From contig OY253650.1 of NCBI GenBank assembly GCA_958009055.1, positions 1,054,001-1,118,000 of the forward strand: DNA of 64,000 bases, written 5' to 3'. Source of the DNA: Choricystis sp. odSpoLacu1 (Eukaryota; Chlorophyta; Trebouxiophyceae). The number at the start of each line of letters is the position of its first letter. The first letter of the stretch is position 1. The position numbers were made by a program, and so were the translations under genes. Below are positions 10,803 through 21,032 of the stretch, piece after piece. The notes beneath the pieces are model-generated. The model ran no database searches. It was not told the DNA's origin and was given only the letters and a program-made list of their open reading frames with translations.

Positions 10803-12525
10803 ATGGCGGACCCCACCACCAGCGCCGCGGTCGCGCGCGTGGCGAGCGAAGTGGCTGCGTCGGTCGTGGGGGGTGCGCCCCTGCCCCCCGACTTTGGGGC
10901 GCGCGCGGCGGCCGCGCTGCCGGGGGTGCACTTGTTGAGGTGCGTCGTGTGTTGGGTGTGGGGGGGGCACGGAGTGGGGACACGGCGGCGGCGGCGGGGG
11001 GCGCCAATTTTTGCGCCCCAGCGCTCCACCAATTTTTCCGTCACGCGCAACCTCCACGCCCACGCCCGGGCCCTCCGCCGCCGCCTCGGACTGCCCCCAC
11101 CCGCGCGTGAGCGTGAACACTGGCTGCTGAGAGTGGCGGCGAGGGGGCGACGAGGCGCGGCAGACGGCGCAGACCGCCGGGCTTCCCTGTGCAGAACCCA
11201 CCAGCCTCTCTCGCTCTCGTTCGGCCACACCTCAACCCTCTCTGACCACCCCCCCACCCCCACCCACACACTCACACAGCCTGGCCCTCGCCTCCCCCCA
11301 CGGCCGCGAGCTCGTGCAGTACGCCGTCCCCGTGACTCCCGCGTCCACCGCTGCCGCCGCGCCGCCGCCCCCCACTCACCTCGCGCCGCGCGCGCGCGGC
11401 TCGGCCCCTCCACCGCCGCGTGGCTCGCCTTCCAAACCTCGGTCGAGCTGGCGTCCCCGCCCTCCGGCGCGCGCAGCCACCCGGGCGCGGGGGCTGCCTT
11501 TGCGGACTGGGAGGCGGACGCAGCGGCGCTGGCGTCGAGGGGTGGGGGGCGGCGGCGGCGCGTGCCACCACGTGACCGCGCCCCTCGAGTCGGCGCGCGG
11601 CGTCGTGGGCGCCGTCACCGCCACCGCGGCGGCGCCCGGGGTGCTGCCTGAAGCCGCCCTGCGCCCCCTGGCGGCGGCCCTGGGGCACGCGCTGGCGGCG
11701 GCGGCTGCGCGCGCGCGGCGACCGCGTGCGCGCAGCGCGCGGCGCGCCCGGGCGCGACGCCACTGCGCACAGAGTGCGCCGCGTGCGGCACGCGGGGCGT
11801 GGTGCACGTGACGCCCGCCGACCTGGGCCTGGCGGCGGTGCCCGAGGCGGAGGCCCGCGCGGCGGGCGCGAGCTGCTCCGACGCCTCTGCCGCCGCCGCG
11901 CCCCGCGCCCCCCGCGCGCCGTGCACGCCGCTCCGCGCTGACCCTGCTGGCCCCGGCCCGCCCCGCCACCGCCCTGGAGACCGCGTACGCGGTCGCCCTG
12001 GCGGATGGCGCGTCGTCACGGGACGCGCTGCACGCGGGCGTGTACGCGGTGGGGGGCGCCCTGGCGGCGGCCGGGTGTTGGCGCGTCGGCGACGCGCCGT
12101 TGCTCGCCGCGCGCGCCGCCCCCGTCGCCCTGGCCGCCCTGATCTCCGCGGCCGCCGCCCGCCATGGTGGCGCCGCCGCCGCGTCTGCCCGGGAGGCGGC
12201 GGGCGGGCCGCTGAGGGCGGCCGCGGCGGCCGCCCTCACCGTGTGATGCCTGCTGCACCGGACGCGGGCCCCCGTCATGCTGGCCCAGCACGCTCTGGCC
12301 ACCGCGGTGGCGGTGGTCGTCGTGGCGGCCGTGGTGGCGACCGCCGATGGTGGCGGCGTGGTGGCGTCGCTCGCGGCCGTCGCGCGCTTGGCCCTCGTCG
12401 GCGGTCTCGCCCCGCTGGCCGTGTCCCTGGCGGTGGAGCACAGGGCCTGCACCCTGTTCTGCGTGGCGGACGCGGCCGCGGCGGCGGCCACGGCCGCAGG
12501 CGCGGCAGGCGCCGACAAAAAGTGA
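10803..12525 (+). CDS. Unrecognised, possibly membrane-associated protein with several frame breaks
   Basis: Exon 1 (10803-10939) begins MADPTTSAAVARVASE and ends at a GT donor. An acceptor at 11278-11279 restores frame into SLALASPHGRELVQYAV. Beyond that, natural-looking protein segments alternate between two frames: frame of 11281 to about 11375, then STAAWLAFQTSVELASP to about 11540, then VTAPLESARGVVGAV to about 11720, then ECAACGTRGVVHVTPADLG to about 11920, then LETAYAVALADGASS onward. An in-frame TGA lies at 12244-12246, after which a hydrophobic segment (about 12275-12500) ends at TGA 12523-12525. The switches fall in C/G runs and (GC)n stretches, so I infer indel errors in one gene. 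I do not recognise the family. The C-terminal half is hydrophobic and may span the membrane. Whether the TGA is a true stop, an error or selenocysteine cannot be decided here. Confidence 0.45.
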
Positions 12526-13095
12526 AAACGCAACACCACTCGCAACAAAAGACTTCGGTCTTGTCGAGCCACACACAAAGTCTTGGCCCACATAAGTCCT
12601 GTCCCCCCACAAGCGTGAGTTTCTCCCCAGTGTTTTTGGAGGTATGCTCCACACCCCCCGTCTTTTATCTTGCTCCCCCACATCACGCGTCTTTGCACAC
12701 ATCTTGAGAAAGAAGAACCTCCCCTTCCCCCCCCGTCAGACACTTAGTTATAGTGCTTTTCCTCCCTCTTTTTTTGACCGACTCCCCTTCCCCCCCCCCC
12801 CCCAAAAAAAATACAAAGAAATCTACGTCCACGCTCTTCTTTTGTTGGTGTTTAGTACGCCCCTGCACTTGCCCCCCCCAAACGAATAAACAGTGATTGT
12901 CCGGCATGTTTCATCCCCCAGGGAGGCGGGGGCGATTCCCTGTCGTTTTTTGGCGCGCTGTCGTGTCTGTTGATCCCGTTGTTTTTTTTCGCAGACCAAC
13001 AGACAAGTTTGATGGTGTGCCACTCTCTCTGCGCCGTTGTGCCACCAGTCCCAGCACGTTGGTCGCACCCTCTGTCTGCCATTTCCAACCAGCCC
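12526..13095. other. Intergenic region with T/C-rich tracts
   Basis: 570 bases, distinctly richer in A and T than the flanking genes, with C runs near 12735 and 12793-12804 and an A run near 12805. Consistent with a 3' UTR followed by a promoter. No gene or structured RNA is recognised. Confidence 0.5.
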
Positions 13096-15021
13096 ATGGC
13101 CGCCGCCGAGCGCGCGGTGGGGGCCGCGTGTGTCGCGCGCGTGACCGCGCGAGACGCGCGCCACGAGCTGGCGTCCCCGCTGGCCGCGTCGGAGGTGGGC
13201 GTCACGACGGCGGCGTGTTGTGGTGAGTGCGTGGGTGTGAGGGTGAGTGAGAGAGAGAGAGAGAGAGAGAGCAGTGTGTGTGAGGGGACGCGCGCGGGGG
13301 GAAGGCAATGCCATGCCCCTGAAGCCCGCCCGACCCCTCACCCTCCCCCCCCCCCCCCCCCCCCAGCCACCCTCCTCCCGCCCGCCACCCCGCACGGCCC
13401 CCACCGCGCCCTGGCGCCCGCCTCCCTGGTTGCGCCCTTTGTGGCGCCCGTCGACGGCCACCCTCCCGGCCGCCGCCGCCGCGCGCTGGGGGAGGCGCCG
13501 CCGCGCCCCGGCCGCCTGACGGCTGACCGTCCAACCCTCATCCCCGGCGCTGTCGTCACCGTGACCCCCCTGGCTGGGGCGGCGACAGACGGCACTGGGT
13601 GTAGCATTGCTGCGACTGTCGTGGGGGCGGTGACGATCGGCGCTGCGGACGGCGCGCTCGCGCGGCTGGCCGAGGCGGGGTGGCTTCCTGCCTGGCCTTC
13701 AGCCTCCTCCTCCTCCACCCCCGCCCACGCCGCCGCGTTTGTCGTGCTGAAGCTGGAGGCACCCCCTCCCCCTGCCGCGGTCGCTGCCGCGGCGACATTG
13801 TGGGGTGGCGCCGCGCCCCCACCCCCCGCCCGCGGCGCGCTGCTGCTGGCCGTCGCGGCCCCCCTGGCCCCGCTCGCGCCCCGCCTGTTTGGCGGCCTGG
13901 TACTGGCTGCAGCCGTGGCTGCGCCGCTGGCGCCAGACACGGAGGCGGGTGGCGGTGGGGCGAGGGATGCACCGTTGGTGTTGGTTGATGCGCCGTCTGC
14001 GTGCGCGCCAGGCGCGGAGGGCGGCCCCGTCGTGTGTGGCTGCACCGGGGCGTTCGTCGGCGTGCTGGCACCCCCCCTGAGTCGTGACGGCGGCGGCGGC
14101 GGCGCCGGCAGCCAGCTGCCGTTGATTGTGACGGCGCGCCGCTTGGCGTCCGCGCTGGGGGCATGGCAGGAGGCACGCCCCCACCCCCCGCCCGCCGTCG
14201 TCCCCGCCGCCGCGGCCGCGTCAGACGCGGTGGCCGCCGTCTACGTACCGGGGGCCACATGGGCGGCGGCGGTGCATGTGGGAGGCGGCGCGTTCGCGAC
14301 GGTGGCGCACGCGGTGGCAGGCGCGGCAGCTGACGACGCCCCATCCTCCAGCCCCGCCCGCCCGCTGCTGCTGCAGCTGCGGCCGCCTCAAGCCCCCCCC
14401 GTGTGGGCGCGGGCGCGCGCGCTGCCTGCGTCCGCCCTGCCGGCGTCCACCGCGGGGCTGGACGTCGCGGGTTTGGTGTTGGTCGATGCTGCTGGCGCCC
14501 GCACAGCGCCGCCGTCCTGGCTGCCGGCCGCTGTGCTGGCGCCGGAAACACCGGAGCCCGGCACCCCCGTGACCATTCTCGGCTTTCCCCACATCCACCC
14601 AACCGCGGGCATCGGTCCTCTCGCCTCCTCGGGTGTGTGCGGCCGCCTGCTGGCCCCCACCCCGTCCTCTCCGCCCGAACTCATGGTTTCCACCGCGGCC
14701 GTGGTCCCAGGCGCGTCGGGTGGGCCCGCCGTGGACGCACAGGGGCGGGTGGTGGGGTTGGCCGTGTGCGCGGCCCGTGTGGGCGGGGGGGCGCCGCTGC
14801 CCCACCTCAACGCCGTGCTGTGCGGGGCGCCATTGGCAGCCGCGTGGGGCGCGATCAAGGAGCATGGTGAAGGGGAGCGGTCGCCCTCTGGCGCAGGGGA
14901 AACGCTCTCGCCGCCGCCCGCCGCCGCGCGCGCCGCGCTGTGGGCGCTGGCCGACCCTCCCCCTCTCCACCCCCGCCGCGAGGGACGGGCCGCGCTGGAG
15001 GCGTTGGTGGCCAAGCTGTAG
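13096..15021 (+). CDS. DEG15: Peroxisomal processing protease, DEG15/TYSND1-like
   Basis: Trypsin-like serine protease that removes PTS2 presequences inside peroxisomes. Exons are 13096-13222 and 13367-15021, joined in phase 1 and giving 593 aa. The C-terminal half carries the active domain: His357 in ATVAHAV and Ser493 in GASGGP, with an Asp candidate in LDVAGLVLVD. The protein ends in Ala-Lys-Leu, a peroxisomal PTS1 signal, as expected for the family (plant members end SKL). The N-terminal half looks like a degenerate protease copy, with GAEGGP where GxSGGP would be. The intron is 144 bases, a multiple of three without stops, so retention would insert 48 residues. Its acceptor is preceded by twenty consecutive C. 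Confidence 0.88.
   Translation: MAAAERAVGAACVARVTARDARHELASPLAASEVGVTTAACCGECVGVRVSERERERESSVCEGTRAGGRQCHAPEARPTPHPPPPPPPPATLLPPATPHGPHRALAPASLVAPFVAPVDGHPPGRRRRALGEAPPRPGRLTADRPTLIPGAVVTVTPLAGAATDGTGCSIAATVVGAVTIGAADGALARLAEAGWLPAWPSASSSSTPAHAAAFVVLKLEAPPPPAAVAAAATLWGGAAPPPPARGALLLAVAAPLAPLAPRLFGGLVLAAAVAAPLAPDTEAGGGGARDAPLVLVDAPSACAPGAEGGPVVCGCTGAFVGVLAPPLSRDGGGGGAGSQLPLIVTARRLASALGAWQEARPHPPPAVVPAAAAASDAVAAVYVPGATWAAAVHVGGGAFATVAHAVAGAAADDAPSSSPARPLLLQLRPPQAPPVWARARALPASALPASTAGLDVAGLVLVDAAGARTAPPSWLPAAVLAPETPEPGTPVTILGFPHIHPTAGIGPLASSGVCGRLLAPTPSSPPELMVSTAAVVPGASGGPAVDAQGRVVGLAVCAARVGGGAPLPHLNAVLCGAPLAAAWGAIKEHGEGERSPSGAGETLSPPPAAARAALWALADPPPLHPRREGRAALEALVAKL
13249..13271. repeat. (GA)n microsatellite in DEG15 intron
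   Basis: About 11 GA units just after the 5' splice site of the DEG15 intron. Confidence 0.85.
13345..13364 (+). repeat. C20 homopolymer at 3' splice site
   Basis: Twenty C in a row followed directly by the AG of the DEG15 intron acceptor. It serves as the polypyrimidine tract. Confidence 0.8.
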
Positions 15022-15358
15022 GGTAGCTTTGTTGCTTTTGTAGTGGGGTGCGTTGATGAAACACAACAAAAACCCAGGAACGAAGAAGTGGAGAGAGAGT
15101 GTTTTCGCTCTCGGTCGCCAATCACACCCCCTCTTGTTTCCCTCTCTCTCCCCCGGCAAAGCACTCGCGCGCGAGTTCGCGTGTCGTTGGGCTCGCTCCC
15201 CCTCTCAACCCACTCCCCCAGCCCTCAAGCTGGCTGGGCCCACGCGCCCGCCCGCCCGGCCGTCCCGCCGCCCGTCTGGCCCGCCCGCGCTGGGCGACGA
15301 CGACGCGCGAGCCGCCCGCCGGCGCAGAACGGGGGGCACTGGCCCCGACTCGCCCGCC
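15022..15358. other. Intergenic region DEG15 to USP7
   Basis: 337 bases between two genes on the same strand. It should contain the DEG15 3' UTR and the USP7 promoter and 5' UTR. No specific element is recognised. Confidence 0.5.
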
Positions 15359-18300
15359 ATGGAGACGGACGCGGTCGACACGGCCATCACGGAGATGGAG
15401 GGTGAGTTGTGCGTGGAGGGGGAGGCGGCGTGGTGGGGGATGCAGCGTAGAAAAGCCGGCCCCATTCAAAGCTGTGCCGCGTGCGTGCTCCGCCCCCCCC
15501 CTGTTTCCACGGCTGCCGCGCTCCCTCGCCGCGATCCTCGATCGGACGCGTGCAGCAGGCATGGGACGGCGTGGCGAGAGGCGGGCGCCAGGGCCCGCGG
15601 TTTTTGATGGGACGGGCGGCGGGAGGGACACCGCTGGGAGACTGCGCTTCCGGCGACTCTTCCCCTCACGAAACGCACACTGCCACACACAGGCGTCGCC
15701 CCCGCCCCCACCCTCGCTGAAGACGATGGCAGCGCCCTGTCGGGAGAGTACACGGTGAGTTTGTGTGTGTGGGAGAGAGGGGGAGGGAGGAAAAGGGAGA
15801 CTGCACCGCGCGGCCGCCCTCGTTTTTTTTCCCCTCACCTCCCCCCCCCCCCCCCCCCCTTCTCTCTCAGTGGGTCGTGCGCGACTTTGCGTCCGACGCC
15901 ATCGACGAGCGCATCTTCTCGGACACGTTCACCGTGGGCTCGTGCCCCTGGTGAGTGTTGGGGTGGGGGTGTAGAGAGAAAGAGACAAACAACTCTGTCG
16001 ATCGTTTTTTCAATCACCCATACCCACCCTCCCGCCCTCTTCCCACAACAGGAACATGCTCCTCTTCCCGCGCGGCAACAAGTCCGACTTTCTGTCCGCC
16101 TACGTGAACGCCGCCGACGCGGCCACCGCCCCCGACGGGTGGGCGCGCAAGGCGGGGTTCACGTTGACCCTGGTCCACCCGACTGATCCGTCCAAATCCA
16201 TCGCCAAGGACGCCGCCCACGTGTTCACCGCCACCGCGGTGGACTGGGGGTTCACCCAGTTTGTGCCGCTGGCCGACGTGCTGGCGAGCGGGTTTGTGGA
16301 TGGCAGCGGGTGTGTGACGATCAAATGTGCGATGCGCGTCGACGCGCGCGCCGCGTCCGGCTGCCTCCTCGACTGCCGGGCGGAGACGGGGTGCGTCGGC
16401 CTGAAGAACCAGGGGGCCACGTGCTACATGAACTCGTTGCTGCAGGTGAGATTTTGTGGGATTGTGTGGGGTTGAGAGGGAGAGACACCCCCCACACACA
16501 CACCCCATCCCCACCACCCACTCCCATCAGACGCTCTACCACATCAACGCCTTCCGCAAGGCCGTCTACCACATGCCCACCTCCCCCGACGATGAACCCC
16601 ACGCCAACATGCCGCTCGCTCTGCAGTCGCTGTTCTACAAACTGCAGTTTGGGCCGGGCGCCGCCCCCACCAAAGACCTCACCCGCTCCTTTGGGTGGGA
16701 CACGGTGGACGCGTTCATGCAGCACGACGTCCAAGAGCTCAACCGGGTGCTGTGCGAGCGGTTGGAGGCCAAGATGAAGGGCACCGCAGTCGATGGCACG
16801 ATCGCAAAACTGTTCGAAGGGCACACCCACAACTTTGTGGAGTGCGTCCACGTGGACGGCGTGTCCACGCGCACCGAGTCGTTCATGGACTTGCAGCTGG
16901 ATGTGAAAGGGTGTGCTGACGTGTACGCCTCGTTTGACGCGTACACGGCGGTCGAAACGCTCGACGGCCAGAACCAGTACAAACACGACGACCACGGCCT
17001 GCAGGATGCCCGCAAAGGCGTCCTGTTTGACGACTTCCCCCCCGTGCTCCAACTGCAGTTGAAACGGTTCGAGTACGATGTGGTGAGGGACGCCATGGTC
17101 AAAATCAACGATCGGTACGCGTTTCCGGTGGAACTCGACCTGGATGTCGGCGATGGGAAATACCTGTCCAAAAACGCAGACCGCTCCGTGCGCAACGCGT
17201 ACCGCCTGCACTCCGTGCTCGTTCACTCGGGCGGCGTGCACGGCGGCCACTACTACGCCTTCATCCGCCCCGACGCGGCCACTGGGTGGCTGCGCTTTGA
17301 CGACGAGAGAGTGACGCGCGAACCCGACGCGGCCGCGGTCGACGACCAGTATGGTGGCGCTGGCGGCCTGGGTGCGGGCGGCCCCCCCCGCCTGGCCAAG
17401 TTTTCTAACGCCTACATGCTGGTGTACGTGCGCGTGTCGGACTGGGACCAGGTGAGAAGGAAGAAGGGGAGGGAGAGAGGGGGGAAAGGAGGGTGAGTTT
17501 TTGTTTTCATCGGCTCGCTCACCCACCCACCCCCCACCCCACTCTGAACAGATCATGGCCCCCGTCGCTGAGACCGATGTCCACGAACACGTCCGCGCCC
17601 GCCTGCGCGCCGAGGTGGCGGACAAGGAGCGCAGGCGCAAGGAGAAGGCCGAGGCGCACCTGTACACGATTGTGCGCGCCGCGACCGACGCCGACCTGTC
17701 CGCCCACATCACCGCCGGCCGCCACTTTGACCTGGTGGACCACGACGCCCTGGACCGGTCCGCCCGCGTCAAGAAGCAGGCCACCCTGGCCGACGCCAAG
17801 GCGGCCGTCGCAGAGGCGGTGGGCGCGCCACCCGAGCGCCAGCGCTGGTGGACGTGGGCGCGGCGCCAGAATGCCACCTACCGCCCCGCCTGCCCCCTGG
17901 CCGCGGCCGACGACGGCCTGACCATGGGCGAGATCGAGAAAGCCGCCAACGCGAGGGCGGGCGCGCTGGACGTGTTTGTGGAGGTGGCGCCCGAAGGCGC
18001 CGACGCGGGGGCGCTGCCACCCGTCGCGGTCGACGGCGCGGTCGGCGGCGCCGCAGACGACACCGTCCTCCTCTTCTTCAAGCGGTACGACCCCGTCGCC
18101 GGCACCCTGGCCTATGATGGGCACGCCGTCCTGCCCCGGGCCACCACGGTGGCGGCGTTGGCGGGCACGGTCTGCGGCCGCGCGGGGGGGGCCGCGCGGC
18201 CCGCTCGCCCTGTTTGAGGAGGTGCGCTTTGACCCCACCGTCATGGTGGAACGCCTCGCCCCCGGCACCGACCTCGCCACCGCCCAGCTGGAGCATGGCG

Positions 18301-19486
18301 ACATCATCGTGTGGCAGCCGGCGCCCGACTCCCTGCCGCCATCCACCCCCCCCCCCCCGCCACCCGACGGCCGACACGTTCCTCGAGTGGGTGCGCCAGC
18401 GCCGCGTCGTCACGCTCAAGCCGCTCGACGACCCCAAAGCCGCCGGACTCACCGTCGAACTGCTGGCCGACAACGACTACGACACCGTCGCGTCTGCTGT
18501 GGCGGCTGCGGTGGGCGCAGCCGACGGGGAGCACGTGCGGCTGACGCAGCACAACGTGTACGCGGGCGGCCCCAAGCCCGCCCCGCTGCGCCACCGCGGC
18601 GTCGCCACCCTGGACGCCGCCCTCACCCACTACCACGCCTCCTGCGACACGCTGTACTATGAAGTGCTGGACATGCCCCTGCCCGCCCTGGAGGCGATGA
18701 AGCCGCTGCGCGTGGAGTGGGTGGCGCCCGTGACCGACACGCCCGCCGACGGCGCGCCCCCCAAAAAGACGAGAGGCGCCAAGGTTGCCCCCGCGCCGCC
18801 GCCGCCCCCGCCCCCTCCCGCCCCGGTCACCCACACCCTCATGCTGGCCCGGGACGCGACAGTGGCGGACGCGTTGGCTGAGCTGGCCTCGAAACTGGGG
18901 GTGAACGCCATCCCCCCCGGCCGCAAGCTGCGCCTGCTGGAGATTTTCTATGCCCGCATCTACAAAGTCTTCCCCGACGACGACCGGGTGGACACCATCA
19001 ATGACGCCTACTGGACCCTGCGCGCTGAACCCGAGGATGAAGGGGATGACGCCCCCCTGGCTGACGACGAGCGCTGGCTGCACGTGTGCCACTTTTCTGT
19101 CACCGGCGGCGGCGGCGGCGGCACGGGCGGCGGCGCGGGGGCGGGCGGCACCCCCACCACTCACGGCGACCCGTTCCTGGTGCGTGTGCGCGACGGCGAG
19201 ACCCTGGACGACATCAAGCCCCGCGTGCGCGCGCGCCTGCGCGCCCCCCGTCGCCGACGCCGAGTGGGACGCCTGGCGCTTTGCGCTCTGCCCCCACCTG
19301 CGCCCGCCCGAGTACCTGGCCCCCGGCGACGCCGTTGGCGCCCGCCTGGGCAAGCAGGCGCGCGGGCTCAACCAGGGGTCGGACCCCACGTACTTGGGGC
19401 TGGAGCACGCGCCCGCGGTCGGGGGGCGCGCGCGGGCGCGGCGCCAGGGGGTGGGCACGGAACGAGCGATAAAAATTCAAGATTAA
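15359..19486 (+). CDS. Ubiquitin carboxyl-terminal hydrolase, USP7/UBP12 type (three frame breaks)
   Basis: Deubiquitinase of the HAUSP/UBP12 family. Exons are 15359-15401, 15693-15754, 15871-15950, 16052-16445, 16531-17451 and 17552-19486; all junctions are GT-AG and keep frame. Domains in order: MATH (about 36-160, with WVVRDF, SDTFTVGS and LFPRGN), USP catalytic domain (about 180-500, with Cys186 in GATCYMNSLLQ and the His box GGVHGGHYYAFI), then the long C-terminal region with ubiquitin-like folds, ending ERAIKIQD like human USP7 (KAIKIHN). Length is about 1144 aa, normal for the family. In exon 6 the frame changes at a G8 run (18184-18191), a C13 run (18346-18358) and a C6 run (19244-19249), with similarity resuming each time. 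These are probably assembly indels rather than decay. Confidence 0.93.
15841..15859 (+). repeat. C19 homopolymer near USP7 intron 2 acceptor
   Basis: Nineteen C preceding TTCTCTCTCAG at the acceptor of USP7 exon 3. It forms the polypyrimidine tract. Confidence 0.75.
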
Positions 19487-19688
19487 GCTGCTGAATCAGA
19501 GGAAAGATCGGTGCCTTGGGTGAGGACGCCCGTGGCTGGTGCCGCCCTTTTTTTTTTCGGAGAGCGGGGGGAGTGCAAACGGCAAAAACAGCAAAGGGTC
19601 GGCGCGCCTTAGTCCAATCACTCTCGGCCACGGCCTTTCGTCCTCGCGCCCCCTTCCCACCCCTCAACTCACACCTCCCCTCCTCGCC

Positions 19689-20555
19689 ATGCGTGCCTCC
19701 ACCCCCACTCTGCGAACCGCCACCCGGCTGGCCCACACGCGCCCTGCCCGCGCCGCGACGCACGCCGCCCGCGCCGCGCCGCCGCGCGACGGGGGCCTCG
19801 GCAGCCTGCTGTCCGAGTTCAAGCTCAACAGCCAGGCACTGCTTGACGTGAGTATGATGTGGAGGGGAGCGAGAGGGAGCGAGGGCGGCACACGGCGCGG
19901 GGACTGCGCTCGCCGCGATGACAGCGAATGGGTAACGCGATGTCTATCTACGCTCCCCCGGGGTGGTTGGCGCGCTGGGGGCCGAGGTCACGCCCCCGGT
20001 CGCCTGTGGAGACGTGTCGGCACCCGCCGAGGGAGGGGGCGAGGGGTGGGTGGGGCATGGCAGGGTGGCGGCGGGGGAGGCACGGTGGACCGGCCCCAGG
20101 GTGGGAGCTGTCCTGTTGCGCTCTCCCTCCCCTCCCTCCCGCCCCTCCTCCCCCGCTGCCACCACCCTCGTTGGACGGTGGACACTCGGAGTGCGGTGCC
20201 GAGGCGGACAATTGGAGGTTCCGCCACAGCGAAACACGCACCTTCTGACGCTCACGCTCACCCATTCACCTCTCCAGCGCCACGACTTTGGCTCTGCCGC
20301 CTGCGGCGCCCTCGCCGTCACCACGCTGGCCGTGGCGCGGGGGCAGGACCCGCTGACCGCGGCGTCCATCACGGCGGCGGCGACGGTGACGGCGCTGGTG
20401 AGTTGCGGGGGGAATTGGGGGGCGGAAAGCACCTGCCGCGGCTTTGCAAACCGCCTGCCGCGCCCGCGGCCGTCTTCGGTGCCGTTTCCTCACCCCGTCT
20501 CCCCTCCTCCACACACCCCCAGGTCGTCAACGACCTCATGGCCAATGACGCGTGA
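19689..20555 (+). CDS. Small three-exon protein, possible organellar membrane protein
   Basis: Exons 19689-19847, 20278-20397 and 20523-20555 splice in phase 0 to a 103-aa protein. The first 33 residues are rich in Ala, Arg and Thr with no acidic residues, like a mitochondrial or plastid presequence. The mature part (SEFKLNSQALLDRHDFGSAA onward) has a hydrophobic stretch, about residues 57-92, that could span a membrane once or twice, and ends NDLMANDA. I do not recognise the family. Support comes from three consistent GT-AG introns with unbroken frame, including a final exon of only 33 bases. Confidence 0.6.
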   Translation: MRASTPTLRTATRLAHTRPARAATHAARAAPPRDGGLGSLLSEFKLNSQALLDVSMMWRGARGSEGGTRRGDCARRDDSEWVTRCLSTLPRGGWRAGGRGHAPGRLWRRVGTRRGRGRGVGGAWQGGGGGGTVDRPQGGSCPVALSLPSLPPLLPRCHHPRWTVDTRSAVPRRTIGGSATAKHAPSDAHAHPFTSPAPRLWLCRLRRPRRHHAGRGAGAGPADRGVHHGGGDGDGAGELRGELGGGKHLPRLCKPPAAPAAVFGAVSSPRLPSSTHPQVVNDLMANDA

Positions 20556-21032
20556 ACACAATTCCACACACACACTGTCGTCCCTCACTTTTTTTGACAG
20601 TCTTTTTTTGACGGCGTTAGCAAAAGACCGGGGACCCGCGCCTCCCCCCGACTCTCGAGGAGAAAAGCTTATTTTCACCTCTTTTTTTGATCAACCACAC
20701 TTTTGACAGAACCACACCCCTTTTGTTCCACTCTTTGGGCGGTTGGCGGGGCTTTTCCAACCGCACGCACGTTTTTTCCCCCCTTATTTTTCGTCCTCCC
20801 CTGCCGCACCCCAATTTTGCTCCCCCTGCCGCTGCCGCGCGCTTTGTTGTTGTTTCCACCCTTCGTTTTGGTTGTCTAGGCCCCCTCCAAAACCCCCTTC
20901 TAACGGTCCCCCCTCAGTCAACCGCCCCCCCCCCCCCTCACACACAATCATGCAGTTTTGGTTTTTCTTTGTCAACACACACTCAAAAACAAAACACACC
21001 ACCCACACCAACACAACACGTGTCTCTCTGTC
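20556..21032. other. Tail-to-tail spacer
   Basis: 477 bases between the ends of two convergent genes. It is rich in T and C on the plus strand and probably contains both 3' UTRs and polyadenylation sites. No gene is seen. Confidence 0.55.

Noticed and set aside
11376..12743. 455-codon minus-strand frame over the 10803 gene
   Set aside because: Arg/Ala/Thr-rich antisense composition without a motif. The plus-strand segments are hydrophobic and protein-like, with a consistent first splice.
18184..18191. Programmed ribosomal frameshifting in USP7
   Set aside because: No slippery heptamer with known properties. The same pattern appears in many unrelated genes at homopolymers, which fits sequence error better.
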